Source: Palsa-1150 sp036490515 (lineage in GTDB: Bacteria > Myxococcota_A > Polyangia > Polyangiales > Polyangiaceae). Taken from it: a DNA stretch of 64,000 bases. A model generated the notes under the pieces. The model worked only from the letters and a program-made list of their open reading frames with translations. It made no database searches and was not told where the DNA came from. The translations under genes were made by a program, and so were the position numbers. The stretch covers positions 1 to 64,000 of the forward strand of contig DASXDU010000004.1 in NCBI GenBank assembly GCA_036490515.1. The letters run 5' to 3'. Shown here piece after piece: positions 1 to 7,684 of the stretch; position 1 is the stretch's first letter, and each line of letters starts with the position of its first letter.

Positions 1-52
<52 letters not shown>

Positions 53-137
53 GTGATGTCCATTCCGTCAAACTGGCGAGGGACGCAATAGGGTTTTTCG
101 CTCGGGCTTTTCGATTGTCGCGCCGTGCTCGGCGGCA

Positions 138-216
138 TCAAGGACGCGCGCAGGAGCGCGCGCCGCTGCCGGGGGCAGCGGCACTGCGCGGCCTGACGGT
201 CGCTTCGTGTCCTTGA
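138..216 (+). repeat. Hairpin element A upstream of the first four-helix-bundle gene
   Basis: A 79-bp element that begins TCAAGGAC and ends GTCCTTGA, so its ends are perfect 8-bp inverted repeats. Its first 29 bases (138-166) are the reverse complement of 1082-1111 apart from one inserted base, so elements A and B are inverted copies. It lies about 70 bp before the start codon of the gene at 286, and B lies about 75 bp before the start of the gene at 967. Function unknown; a structured leader or the boundary of a duplicated unit are both possible. Confidence 0.7.
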
Positions 217-285
217 CGTCGCCTGCGCGCGGCGCGGGACGGGGGGGGCCCGTCGCGAGAGGCGCGGTCGGGCAAGGAGCGTCAC

Positions 286-603
286 ATGCTGAAGATCTAC
301 GGTGTCATTCTCGAAGTGCTGCGGGAGCTGCGGCCGGTGGTGGCGGCGATCGAGGCGCATGACCGCGACCTCGCTCGCCAGCTTCGGAGGGCTGCGACGA
401 GCGTGGCGTTGAACACGTCCGAAGGCAGTGGGTGCAGCGGGGGAACGCGTCGGGAGCGCTACCGGAACGCACTCGGCTCGGCACGGGAGACCGCGGCGTG
501 CCTCGATTCGGCGCTGGCGCTCGGGTACCTCGACGGCGTCGACGCGTCGCTGCTCGACCGGCTCGACCACGTGCGTGCGGTGCTGGTGAAGAACGTGCGC
601 TGA
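286..603 (+). CDS. Four helix bundle protein (23S rRNA-IVS / S23 family)
   Basis: A 105-residue protein of the small helical family first found inside intervening sequences of 23S rRNA genes and widely present as free-standing genes; the biochemical role is not established and the fold forms pentameric helical bundles in solved members. Seen here are the family's core features: DRDLARQLRRAATSV (about residues 26-40), the NTSEGSG turn (43-49), the RYRNALGSARET segment (58-69) and a final helix. A GCAAGGAGCG ribosome site precedes the ATG. It is about 54% identical (57 of 105 positions by eye) to the protein at 650-967, which faces it tail to tail 46 bp away. No rRNA sequence flanks the pair, so this is not an rRNA intervening sequence. 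Confidence 0.85.
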   Translation: MLKIYGVILEVLRELRPVVAAIEAHDRDLARQLRRAATSVALNTSEGSGCSGGTRRERYRNALGSARETAACLDSALALGYLDGVDASLLDRLDHVRAVLVKNVR

Positions 604-649
604 GGCAGCAGCGGCGAGCGGCTCACGTGGGCCGCTCGCCGCGCTTCGA

Positions 650-967
650 CTACGCCGTGACGCGAACCAGGGTGCCGATGACGCGGTTCATGAGAGCCGG
701 CAGGGAAGGCGGCAGCGACCCGACGTAGCCCGCCGCCTGCGCAACCTGCAGGCACGCCCATGTCTCCCGCGCCGACCCCAGTGCCGTGCGGTACCGCTGC
801 AGGCGGTTGCCACCCGCCGAGCCGCTGCCCTCGGCGACGTTGAGCACGACCGAGCTGGCCGCCCGCCGCAGTTGCGAGCCGAGGTCGCGGTCGCATCGCT
901 CCACCGCCCCGACGACGGGCCGCATGATGACGATGACCTCGAGCATCACATCGTGAATTCGCAGCAT
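650..967 (-). CDS. Four helix bundle protein, second copy in inverted orientation
   Basis: A 105-residue paralogue of the protein at 286-603 with the same length and motifs: CDRDLGSQLRRAASSV, NVAEGSG and RYRTALGSARET. The reading frame stays open further upstream, but the ATG at 967 is chosen because it gives exactly the paralogue's N-terminus (MLRIHDV against MLKIYGV) and has an AGGAAGAG ribosome site. The two genes converge and each has a hairpin element about 70-75 bp upstream, so the locus looks like an inverted duplication of a hairpin-plus-gene unit that has since diverged to about 54% protein identity. Role unknown, as for the family. Confidence 0.85.
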   Translation of the reverse strand: MLRIHDVMLEVIVIMRPVVGAVERCDRDLGSQLRRAASSVVLNVAEGSGSAGGNRLQRYRTALGSARETWACLQVAQAAGYVGSLPPSLPALMNRVIGTLVRVTA

Positions 968-1041
968 GGTCTCTTCCTTTCGTGCACACCGCGCCCGATG
1001 CGCGAAGCACACGCGCCCCACGCCACGGCGCGCAGCACGAC

Positions 1042-1111
1042 TCAAGGACCCGGAGCGGCGAAGCCGCGGAGGGCCGCTCCCGCGGCGCGCGCTTCCTGCG
1101 CGCGTCCTTGA
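1042..1111 (-). repeat. Hairpin element B upstream of the second four-helix-bundle gene
   Basis: A 70-bp element with TCAAGGAC and GTCCTTGA ends. Bases 1082-1111 are the reverse complement of 138-166 with one indel, making it an inverted copy of element A. The outer arms are also similar (TCAAGGACCCGGAGCG against TCAAGGACACGAAGCG on the complement of A). Confidence 0.7.
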
Positions 1112-1161
1112 ATCGTGCGAGCACCGTGGCACCGTCAAGCAACCGACGAGCAGGAGAAAGA

Positions 1162-1208
1162 GCGCGTGCGCGTGCGCGTGCGCGTGCGCGTGCGCGTGCG
1201 CGTGCGCG
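1162..1208. repeat. (GCGCGT)n hexanucleotide tract
   Basis: Tandem hexamer of unit GCGCGT/CGTGCG, about eight copies. It differs from the CGCCCG tracts on either side but has the same period. The interval 1112-1460 has no gene I can support; it holds this tract, a second one and the leader of the gene at 1461. Confidence 0.9.
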
Positions 1209-1309
1209 AGGGCGAGCGTGGGCGTGAGGGCGTGCGATGGGTCGGGGCGAGAGCGAGAGAATCACGCACGCGTTCTTGACACTGCGTTCCCCACGCACTC
1301 CGCTCTTTA

Positions 1310-1405
<96 letters not shown>

Positions 1406-1460
1406 ACAAGAAACTCACTCGGCCCTGTCGGATCGCCCGTTCCCCGTTCGTCCTCAGAGC

Positions 1461-1901
1461 ATGGAAGCCATCCTCATCCCCTCTGCCTCTCCTGCGACCC
1501 GCGCGCGTGCTGCCGGCGCTGCGCTCTGGACGGGGCGCGTCCTCGGCGCGCTCGTCACGCTCTTTCTCCTGGTCGACGCCGGCGGGAAGATCCTCGAGCT
1601 CCGGCCCTACATGGAGGGCACCGCCAAGGCGGGGTTCCCGCTCGGCACCGTGCTGCCCATGGGGCTCGTGCTCCTCGCGTGCACGGTGCTCTACGCCGTG
1701 CCGCGCACGGCCCTCCTCGGCGCCGTGCTCCTCACCGCGTACCTCGGCGGGGCCACCGCGACGCACGTCCGGCTCGAGCAGGCGTACGTCTTCCCGGTCG
1801 TCTTCGGGGTCCTCGTGTGGGTCAGCCTCTACCTGCGGAGCGCGCACGCCCGCGAGGTGATCCGGAGCGCGCTGGGGATCGCCGGTACGAACGCCCGCTG
1901 A
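1461..1901 (+). CDS. DoxX-like integral membrane protein
   Basis: A 146-residue protein with four hydrophobic segments (about residues 24-42, 60-80, 86-106 and 110-128) in the small DoxX-like four-helix membrane family. Members are linked to redox or thiol homeostasis in some species, but most, including this one, have no assigned reaction. The frame is open far upstream through the hexamer tracts, giving low-complexity Ala/Arg peptide; the ATG at 1461 is chosen because the hydrophobic domain starts just after it. Two other DoxX-type genes lie at 6848 and 11364 and are not close copies. Confidence 0.7.
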   Translation: MEAILIPSASPATRARAAGAALWTGRVLGALVTLFLLVDAGGKILELRPYMEGTAKAGFPLGTVLPMGLVLLACTVLYAVPRTALLGAVLLTAYLGGATATHVRLEQAYVFPVVFGVLVWVSLYLRSAHAREVIRSALGIAGTNAR

Positions 1902-2023
1902 AGAGGATTGAACGGGAGGCTCGTCCTTCTCGAACCCGTCCGCCGCGCTCCCCCGGGGCGGCCCGGGGGAGGCGGGGAAGGGCGCCGTAGCCGAACCGCG
2001 CTACGGCTTCGTGGCCGGCGGCG

Positions 2024-2560
2024 TCAGCTCTTCGGCGTCGCCTGGCCCGCCGGAGCCGGTGCCGCCAGAGGCGCGGTCACCGGATCCGGGGAAGGCGCGA
2101 CCGCGGGGGCCGGGACGGTCCCCTTGATCTGCGCCTTCTGCTTCGAGCCCTTGGTGCCTCGCGCCGCCCGCGTCGCCTTGGCCTTGGCTTTCGCCGCGGC
2201 CTTCTCTTCCGTCGTGAGCGGCGTGGGCGGCTTCGGAGGCTTGAGCCCGAAGTCCGCGAGGGTCGTGATCTGATCGGCGAACATCACCTTGAGCGCCTGC
2301 TTCGTGCGTGACACCGTCGGCGCAGACTGCGTGACGACGGCGCTCTCCGCCTGCACGTCCGCCTGCCAGGCTGCCCTGGTCGTGACGGTGGCCGTGCGTG
2401 CGGCGATGCGCGATTGGAGCGTCGTGATGATGCTCGTCGTCGGGACCGGGACCCCGGCGATGAGAATCGAAGGAAGCGTCGCCTCGTGCTTCTGGAGACC
2501 GTCGATCAGGTTCTGGTCGGCGGTGTTCTGCTGATCCTTCGTGAGCTTCTGGCTGGACAT
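2024..2560 (-). CDS. Hypothetical protein with helical N-terminus and Pro/Ala/Lys tail
   Basis: A 178-residue protein I cannot assign. Residues 1-110 look helical and polar (begins MSSQKLTKDQQNT) with a short hydrophobic IAGVPVPTTSI stretch. Residues 110-178 are a lysine/alanine-rich then proline/alanine-rich tail, probably disordered. There is no signal peptide, so it is probably cytoplasmic. The ATG at 2560 is preferred over an upstream one because an AGGTG ribosome site precedes it. It stands alone. Confidence 0.6.
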   Translation of the reverse strand: MSSQKLTKDQQNTADQNLIDGLQKHEATLPSILIAGVPVPTTSIITTLQSRIAARTATVTTRAAWQADVQAESAVVTQSAPTVSRTKQALKVMFADQITTLADFGLKPPKPPTPLTTEEKAAAKAKAKATRAARGTKGSKQKAQIKGTVPAPAVAPSPDPVTAPLAAPAPAGQATPKS

Positions 2561-2813
2561 GGTGGCACCTCGTTTTGGAAATGGCGTGATGAGGGCGAGG
2601 CCCGCGCCGCACCATGCGGCGCTTCGTCGTCCCTCATTCCTATCCCCCGGGGCAGCGGGACCTTTTCGCGAAAGAAAGTTCATTTTGTTTGCAAGCCCGC
2701 GACACCCTTGGGTTCCGCCAGGAGAGGAACGGGTGCCCGAAACGAGTGCCGGGCTCTCGCCCGCACGGCTGCCGCGTCAGGACGCAATGGGATCGGCATC
2801 CCCTCGCGACGTG

Positions 2814-3099
2814 CCCCGGGGGAGTCCGTCGCATGCAGCGGGGTCAATCGTCATTGCACCCGGGGGAGGGCCCGACTTCACCCCGGGGAAGGTGAGACTG
2901 CACCCAGCGGCAGTCGCGACTTCACCCGGGGGAAGCCGTCGCCAACCCCCCGGGAGTCCCGCTCCTCCGCGGGGGGAAGCCGAGGGCGGACCGCGATCCC
3001 AGCGCGACCTCCCCGGGGGGTAGCCTCGGTCTCCCCTTGGAAGGAGGCGATGGGGCCCGGGGGAAGTCCGTTCCTCCCCCAGGGTCCTCCCCCGGGCGC
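2814..3099. repeat. 22-bp degenerate tandem array with CCCGGGGGA core
   Basis: Thirteen consecutive 22-bp units without an indel. Each tends to start with the palindromic core CCCGGGGGA followed by agtCCGtcgc-like sequence; examples start at 2814, 2858, 2880, 2924, 3012 and 3056. Units have diverged strongly at single bases while spacing is kept. The period is not a multiple of three and stops occur, so it is not coding. It ends 22 bp before the sigma-like gene at 3121. The rest of the intergenic stretch, 2561-2813, shows no feature I can name. Confidence 0.75.
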
Positions 3100-3120
3100 C
3101 TTGCTGGTACCCTCGCGCCG

Positions 3121-3765
3121 GTGCTGGACAAGGGGGCGGCCTCCTCGCAGAGGGCACTGGCGGAGCTCGAGAACCCGTCGACCCGGGAGAACCTCCTTCG
3201 CTACGCTATGTGGCGGACGCGCGACTACGACAAGGCGAAGGACCTGCTGGCCGACGCCATGGTCCTCGTGCTCGATCCCGATCGAAAGCCCTGGGACAAC
3301 CCGAAGATCTCGTTCCGGCGGCACATGCGCGGCGTCATGGACGACGTCGGGTTCGACCTGTCGCAAAAGGCCAGCGAGAGGCGCGAGATCAACGAGACGG
3401 ACCTCATCGCCGAGACGGGGGATGCGGATGCGTTCCCCGATCCCGCCGACGACCGGCCGGGCCCCGACGAGGTGCTGGAGGAGAGGAGCACGACGCAGTG
3501 GCTGCGCGGGCTCTGGCAGCGGATGGTGCCGCTCTTCCGGGGCACCGACGAGGTGTGCCTCCGCATCTACGACGCCGCGTGCAAAAGCCAGGAGACGCCG
3601 CAGGAGCAGGCGGACTTCCTCGGCGTCCCGGTGGAAGAGGTGTACGAGGCGCTGCGCCGGATGAAGTACCGCGCCGCGATCGTGAAGGCGGAGTGGCAGG
3701 AGGAGGAGGCCGAGCGGATGCTTCGAGCGAGGACGCGCGTGGCGAAGGGAGACGTGACGAAGTGA
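3121..3765 (+). CDS. Sigma-70-family-like regulator (ECF-type, divergent)
   Basis: A 214-residue acidic, helical protein arranged like small ECF sigma factors: an N-terminal region (about residues 20-80, RENLLRYAMWRTRDYDKAKD then LADAMVLVLD) resembling sigma region 2, an acidic linker (100-130), and a C-terminal region (about 150-200) ending in a helix-turn-helix-like QADFLGVPVEEVYEALRRMK similar to region 4. Known members bind RNA polymerase core and direct it to specific promoters. The GTG at 3121 is chosen because a TACCCT -10-like hexamer ends 7 nt before it and upstream sequence belongs to the repeat array. Its stop overlaps the GTG of the next gene by 3 bases, as in sigma/anti-sigma operons. 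The match is by layout, so it could be another HTH regulator. Confidence 0.55.
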   Translation: MLDKGAASSQRALAELENPSTRENLLRYAMWRTRDYDKAKDLLADAMVLVLDPDRKPWDNPKISFRRHMRGVMDDVGFDLSQKASERREINETDLIAETGDADAFPDPADDRPGPDEVLEERSTTQWLRGLWQRMVPLFRGTDEVCLRIYDAACKSQETPQEQADFLGVPVEEVYEALRRMKYRAAIVKAEWQEEEAERMLRARTRVAKGDVTK

Positions 3766-4499
3766 CCCCCCCCGACGACGACACCGCCGATCGCGGGGCG
3801 CGCTTCCTCGGGAAGCTGCTCGCGCGCGACGCGAAGGAGCTCGACGTGGCGGACGACGCCGAGGTCGAGCGGCAGATGGACGCGGCCGGCGTGAAGGTGG
3901 GCGCGGTGCCGGGGCTCGACGAGCTCCTCGCGCGCGCGGAGGCGAAGGCCGCGGGAGCGTCCGACGTGCGCACGAAGCAGGCGGCGGCGAGCGGGCCGAA
4001 CGTGCAGGCGGTGGCGAACGGGCCGCCGTCGTCGCCGAAGGTGGCCGCGATGCGTTCGTCGGGGCCGCGCACGACGATGCCGCCCCCGCGCGCCCGGTGG
4101 ACGGCGGTGAACGTGGCGGCGGCGACGGCCGTCGCGGCGGTGGCGATCGGCGTCATCGTGACCAACCGGCGGGGGCTCTTCGGGCCGGGCGAAGGGGAGG
4201 GCATCCGGCCCGACGACGTGTCGCAGGGGCGGACGAGCGCGGGGCCGAGCACGACGGGCACCGCGAGCGCGGGCCCGAGCGCGACGGCGCCGGCGACGCC
4301 CGAGGAGACGGCGGCGCGCGCGAGGGAGCTCCGCGCGCAGGCGGCGGCGGCGTGCGACGCGAAGAAGTGGCACGCGTGCGGGGCGGCGCTCGACGACGCG
4401 AGGGACCTCGATCCGGCCGGCGAGGACACGCCGGAGGTCATCAAGCTGCGTCACCAGGTCTTCGAGGGCATCACGTCGAAGGGCGAGCCGATCAAGTGA
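3762..4499 (+). CDS. Single-pass membrane protein, possible anti-sigma partner
   Basis: A 245-residue protein starting at a GTG inside the stop region of the sigma-like gene, so the two are probably translationally coupled. Residues 1-105 are a cytoplasmic-type acidic and Ala-rich domain (GARFLGKLLARDAKE near 12-26). One hydrophobic segment (about 110-130, VNVAAATAVAAVAIGVIV) is followed by a Ser/Thr/Ala/Pro-rich linker and a C-terminal helical domain with two cysteines that resembles part of a TPR (ELRAQAAAACDAKKWHACGA). The layout of cytoplasmic domain, membrane anchor and outer domain next to a sigma-like gene suggests an anti-sigma or sensor role. No zinc-binding ZAS motif is present, so this is inference. 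Confidence 0.5.
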   Translation: MTPPDDDTADRGARFLGKLLARDAKELDVADDAEVERQMDAAGVKVGAVPGLDELLARAEAKAAGASDVRTKQAAASGPNVQAVANGPPSSPKVAAMRSSGPRTTMPPPRARWTAVNVAAATAVAAVAIGVIVTNRRGLFGPGEGEGIRPDDVSQGRTSAGPSTTGTASAGPSATAPATPEETAARARELRAQAAAACDAKKWHACGAALDDARDLDPAGEDTPEVIKLRHQVFEGITSKGEPIK

Positions 4500-4542
4500 G
4501 GGCGGGTGACTCGATGGCGGCGCGCGTGTAGCGTGAAAAGAC

Positions 4543-4565
4543 GGCTCCGCGCACTCGGCGGAGCC
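4543..4565 (+). terminator. Stem-loop after the sigma-like operon
   Basis: A perfect 8-bp inverted repeat, GGCTCCGC and GCGGAGCC, separated by a 7-nt loop, 43 bp after the stop at 4499 and 14 bp before the next start. There is no U-tract, so it may be a weak or Rho-assisted terminator. Confidence 0.4.
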
Positions 4566-4579
4566 TGCGGTCGGGGAGG

Positions 4580-6088
4580 GTGTACGTGCCTTCGTCGCGA
4601 GCCCAATCAAGTGAACGCGCGCGATGGTTCGTTGGCACATTTGCTGCGGCACTGTCCCTCTACGTCACCCTGACGGGCCCCTACGGCAGGGGAATCGGGC
4701 CAGCTGCCTTGGTTAGTCTGCTGCTCGGGTGCGGGCTGCTCGCCGTGCTCGTGTACTGGCTTGCCGGGCGCATCCATCCAGCCGCCTGCGTCGGCGGTCT
4801 TGCGCTTGTCGCCGCCCTCGTCATGTACATGCGAGAGAAAGGCCCGGAATCGAATTCCGAGCCTCACCCGTCGATGAGCAACCCAACCGCGATCCCATCG
4901 GCGATGCCGCCGGCGATAGCCGCCCCGTCCCCCCTGCCTCCATCGGAGGTGCCTCCTCTACAGCTCAACGAGACGTTGCCGACGTACGGGGTGAACTTCT
5001 TCGAACCCGACCGGATGAGCAGCGGCGGTGTCGTGATTGAGTTTGACCGCTGCCGGCGGACGTATGGGGAGTCTGGCTTCAGTGCTGCGCAGCTCTCCAT
5101 TGCATGCACGTGCGTCGTGGATGCCGTCCGTCACAACTTCGAGAACGCCAAGGCAGGGGACGTTCTGGAGGCGGCGCCGACCTGGGAGCAGCTTGACGCC
5201 TGCCACCTGACTCACGGCGGTCACGGCGCTCCTTCGCCCTTTGGGTTCCCCTCCCCGAGAAGCACAAGGGAAGTGCGGAAGGCCTGGGCGGCTTGCGCTC
5301 TCTCGAGGGGCGAGGCGGACGGCGGCGGCGACGACGGGACTGTCGGCGCGTACTGCGACTGCTTCGTGGACTCGACGCTGGCGGCCATGAGTCGTCCACC
5401 GGGTCGTCCTTCTCAGGCGGATGCAGCGAAGTGCGAGACCGTGGCTCGGTACTGGGCCGCCACCAAGACCTATCTGACGCGGCGGCAGTTCGAGGGGATC
5501 GGCACGACGCCTCCGGCCACGCAGCAGCAGCAGGAACAGTTCACGAACGCCTGCGCGGAGATCAGGACGAAGCACCCACGCTCGTTGCAGGGTGTCGTCA
5601 CGACGATTGGCGCCGACCCGGCGGACTGCATCATCAGCCCAGGTGCGTGCCGTTGCGACTGGCAGTTCACGACACCGCGGGGATCGCAGAGCATCACCGC
5701 TGTCCTCGTGTACGAGGACGAGTCCAAGAACCCTCCCGAGTCGAGGAAGATGGTCCGCATCTCCACTCGGGAGGTAGCCGATGTCCCAGACGACCTGGTG
5801 CAGGCCGGGTTCAAAGAGGGGGTCTATGCGTTCGTATCCCCAGATGAGCGAGTTCCCATCCGCACTCCGCAAGGCGAGATAGGGTCCGTCCCCGCCAGGG
5901 ATGTGCAGACCGCTCTGCGAAAAGGTGCCAGCATCGTCTCGGAGAGGGATTGGGTCTTCGCAAGCCTCGGAGCTCGGTACGCGAAGCTCACGCGGGCTGA
6001 CAGCATTGCGCGCTGCATCGCCTCGGGTCGTGATGTTTTGATGATTCGGATGGGCAGCGACGATCCCCTCGTGTACCCGAACCCGTAA
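4580..6088 (+). CDS. Hypothetical membrane-anchored protein with CxC motifs
   Basis: A 502-residue protein with three N-terminal hydrophobic segments (about residues 17-33, 42-63 and 67-84), a Pro-rich linker (90-125) and a long soluble region. The soluble part holds two similar Cys motifs, SIACTCVVDAVR and GAYCDCFVDSTLAAM, as if a Cys-containing helical domain had duplicated. I recognise no catalytic motif. A GGGGAGGG ribosome site lies just before the GTG. Base composition is visibly less GC-biased than neighbours (many A/T third positions), which may mean acquisition or weaker codon selection. Confidence 0.6.
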   Translation: MYVPSSRAQSSERARWFVGTFAAALSLYVTLTGPYGRGIGPAALVSLLLGCGLLAVLVYWLAGRIHPAACVGGLALVAALVMYMREKGPESNSEPHPSMSNPTAIPSAMPPAIAAPSPLPPSEVPPLQLNETLPTYGVNFFEPDRMSSGGVVIEFDRCRRTYGESGFSAAQLSIACTCVVDAVRHNFENAKAGDVLEAAPTWEQLDACHLTHGGHGAPSPFGFPSPRSTREVRKAWAACALSRGEADGGGDDGTVGAYCDCFVDSTLAAMSRPPGRPSQADAAKCETVARYWAATKTYLTRRQFEGIGTTPPATQQQQEQFTNACAEIRTKHPRSLQGVVTTIGADPADCIISPGACRCDWQFTTPRGSQSITAVLVYEDESKNPPESRKMVRISTREVADVPDDLVQAGFKEGVYAFVSPDERVPIRTPQGEIGSVPARDVQTALRKGASIVSERDWVFASLGARYAKLTRADSIARCIASGRDVLMIRMGSDDPLVYPNP

Positions 6089-6096
6089 GGGACGCT

Positions 6097-6369
6097 CTAG
6101 CTTCGGGGCAGTGGGGCAAGAGGTGGCCCGGGGTAGGCCGCTACGAGGCCAGCCTCCCGCGCGGCCGCGGCATGTTTGGGGCAGTAGCCGTGTGCCTGTT
6201 CGTGGAGCAATCCGGTGAATGGCCGGTCCGCACGAAGGACCCAATCATTCGGGGGCGTCCGATTCGGATGATGGTGCGGGTCGCCTTTCTTGGCGTCGGC
6301 TTCCCAAGGTTCCGATGCTGTGCAGTTCGGCTGTTCGCAGTGGATGGTGACGATGATCTTCGAGCTCAT
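6097..6369 (-). CDS. Small Cys/His-containing hypothetical protein
   Basis: A 90-residue protein with paired metal-ligand-like residues: CEQPNC near residues 10-15 and YCPKH near residue 67, plus several histidines (GDPHHHPNR). This spacing would suit one zinc site. The ATG at 6369 gives MSSKIIVTIHC, a plausible beta-strand start; the longer frame adds only low-complexity residues. It converges with the gene ending at 6088, 8 bp away. Function unknown. Confidence 0.5.
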   Translation of the reverse strand: MSSKIIVTIHCEQPNCTASEPWEADAKKGDPHHHPNRTPPNDWVLRADRPFTGLLHEQAHGYCPKHAAAAREAGLVAAYPGPPLAPLPRS

Positions 6370-6444
6370 GGAGGGGTCTGACACTCGCCCCCCCTGCAGG
6401 TTCCGTGGGGGTGCCGCCTCGCCGCCACACGGCTTCACCCGCCC

Positions 6445-6846
6445 TCAGGCCCCGCGCTCGCCACGCTCGAGCGCCGCGATCTCCTGCTCGACCAGCGTGC
6501 GCTGGCGCCTCGCGGCGTCGGTCTCGGCGGCGAAGAACCGCGTCGCGCCAACGCCCATCGCGACCGGAGCGACGAGCGAGAACACGCCGAGGACGAGGTC
6601 TCCGCGGAAGAGCAAGACGGCCCCCACGCCGGCGAACACGACGAAGAGCCACACCATGCGCGGCCAGACGCCCGGCACCTCGAGCCTCGCGTCCACGTGC
6701 GTGCGCTCCCGCACCAGTGCCGCGAGGCGCCGTGCGCGCGCGTCCTGCGAGCCGAGGTCCGCGAGGCGTCGCTCGAGGTCTGCGATGCGCGCCCGCGCGG
6801 CGGCGAGCTCGTCGCGGTAGGGGCCTTCGTCCGGCATCGAGGACAT
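6445..6846 (-). CDS. Coiled-coil protein with two membrane segments
   Basis: A 133-residue protein: residues 8-45 form a charged heptad-rich helix (ELAAARARIADLERRLADLG), residues 64-80 and 85-105 are hydrophobic segments, and a second charged helix ends the protein (RRQRTLVEQEIAALERGE). Probably a small inner-membrane protein with both coiled-coil ends in the cytoplasm. Start is ambiguous between the ATG at 6846 and one at 6837. It lies 1 bp after the stop of the DoxX gene and could be the last gene of the toxin-antitoxin transcript. No function recognised. Confidence 0.5.
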   Translation of the reverse strand: MSSMPDEGPYRDELAAARARIADLERRLADLGSQDARARRLAALVRERTHVDARLEVPGVWPRMVWLFVVFAGVGAVLLFRGDLVLGVFSLVAPVAMGVGATRFFAAETDAARRQRTLVEQEIAALERGERGA

Positions 6847-6847
6847 T

Positions 6848-7267
6848 CTACGCCGCCCGGGCGCCTGCGCTCCCCGGGCCGTCGTTTGCCGGCGTGCGGT
6901 CGGGCTTGCCGACCCAGAGCGCGACCGCGATGAAGACGATCTGGAAGGGCAGGCGCGCCCAGAGGAGCGCCTCGGGGATGTGGAGGCCGGCGGGCTGGAC
7001 GTCGTGGAGGGCCATGTTGACGTTCGCCGGGAAGACGCAGACGTAGAGCGCGACCAGGCCCCACGACGCCGCGCGCCGGACGCGCGGGACGAGGAGGCCC
7101 GCGCCGCCGAGGACCTCGAAGAAGCCGCTGACGAGGACGAGCGCGCGCGGCGCGGGCAGCCACGCCGGCACGATGGCGACGAAGCCGTCGGGCGCCGCGA
7201 AGTGCGCCACGCCGATGGCCATCATCGCGACCGCGGCCACGACGCGCACGACGGAGCGGGCGGTCAC
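6848..7267 (-). CDS. DoxX family membrane protein
   Basis: A 139-residue, four-helix membrane protein of the DoxX family, with the family-like ALVLVSGFFEVLGGAGLLVP segment at about 44-63 and PEALLWARLPFQIVFI near the third to fourth helix. The GTG start at 7267 overlaps the stop of the PIN toxin gene by 4 bases, so it is translationally coupled to the toxin-antitoxin operon, an unusual partner. The known family role (redox or membrane stress) is weakly defined; whether it relates to the toxin is unknown. Confidence 0.7.
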   Translation of the reverse strand: MTARSVVRVVAAVAMMAIGVAHFAAPDGFVAIVPAWLPAPRALVLVSGFFEVLGGAGLLVPRVRRAASWGLVALYVCVFPANVNMALHDVQPAGLHIPEALLWARLPFQIVFIAVALWVGKPDRTPANDGPGSAGARAA

Positions 7268-7683
7268 GAGTCCTTGCCTCGCTGCCGCCGCCACGACTCG
7301 AGGACGAGCCCCTGCACGCGCCCGATTTCCTCGGTGTTTGCCGTCACGAGGGTGAGACCCCGCGCGAGGGCACAACCCGCGAGGAGCACGTCGTAGGGCC
7401 CGATCGGGCGGCCCTTGTGCCGGAGGGCTGCGCGCACGGCGCCGGCGGAGCGCGCATCGGCACGCGAGAAGGGAAGGACACGAACGGCGTCGAGGATCGC
7501 ATCGAGCGCAGGACCCAGGGTCCGCGCGCGCCCGGGATGCAGCGACAACCCGTAGTCGAGCTCCATGACCGTGATCGTGGAGACCGCGAGGTCCTCGGGG
7601 CGCGTCGCGCGCAGCCGCCGCGCGATCTCCACGTCGCCCCGCACGAAGTCGCTGAGGACGTTGGTATCGAGCAAGTAACGCAC
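7264..7683 (-). CDS. PIN-domain toxin (VapC-type ribonuclease)
   Basis: A 139-residue PIN nuclease, the toxin half of a type II toxin-antitoxin pair; known VapC proteins cut tRNA or rRNA with a Mg2+ site of four acidic residues. Seen here are D6 in RYLLDTNVLSD, E41 in VMELDYG, D98 in PYDVLLAG and the LVTANTEE block near 112-119 that holds the fourth ligand region, with Asn/Thr as in many VapCs. The GTG at 7683 starts 1 nt after the antitoxin stop. It is presumably co-expressed with the antitoxin from the promoter at 7998-8003. Confidence 0.85.
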   Translation of the reverse strand: MRYLLDTNVLSDFVRGDVEIARRLRATRPEDLAVSTITVMELDYGLSLHPGRARTLGPALDAILDAVRVLPFSRADARSAGAVRAALRHKGRPIGPYDVLLAGCALARGLTLVTANTEEIGRVQGLVLESWRRQRGKDS

Positions 7684-7684
7684 G

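Noticed and set aside
286..967. 23S rRNA intervening sequence
   Set aside because: The genes belong to the family found in such sequences, but no rRNA sequence flanks them in the window.
2814..3099. CRISPR array or coding repeat
   Set aside because: No spacers, and the 22-bp period breaks reading frames.
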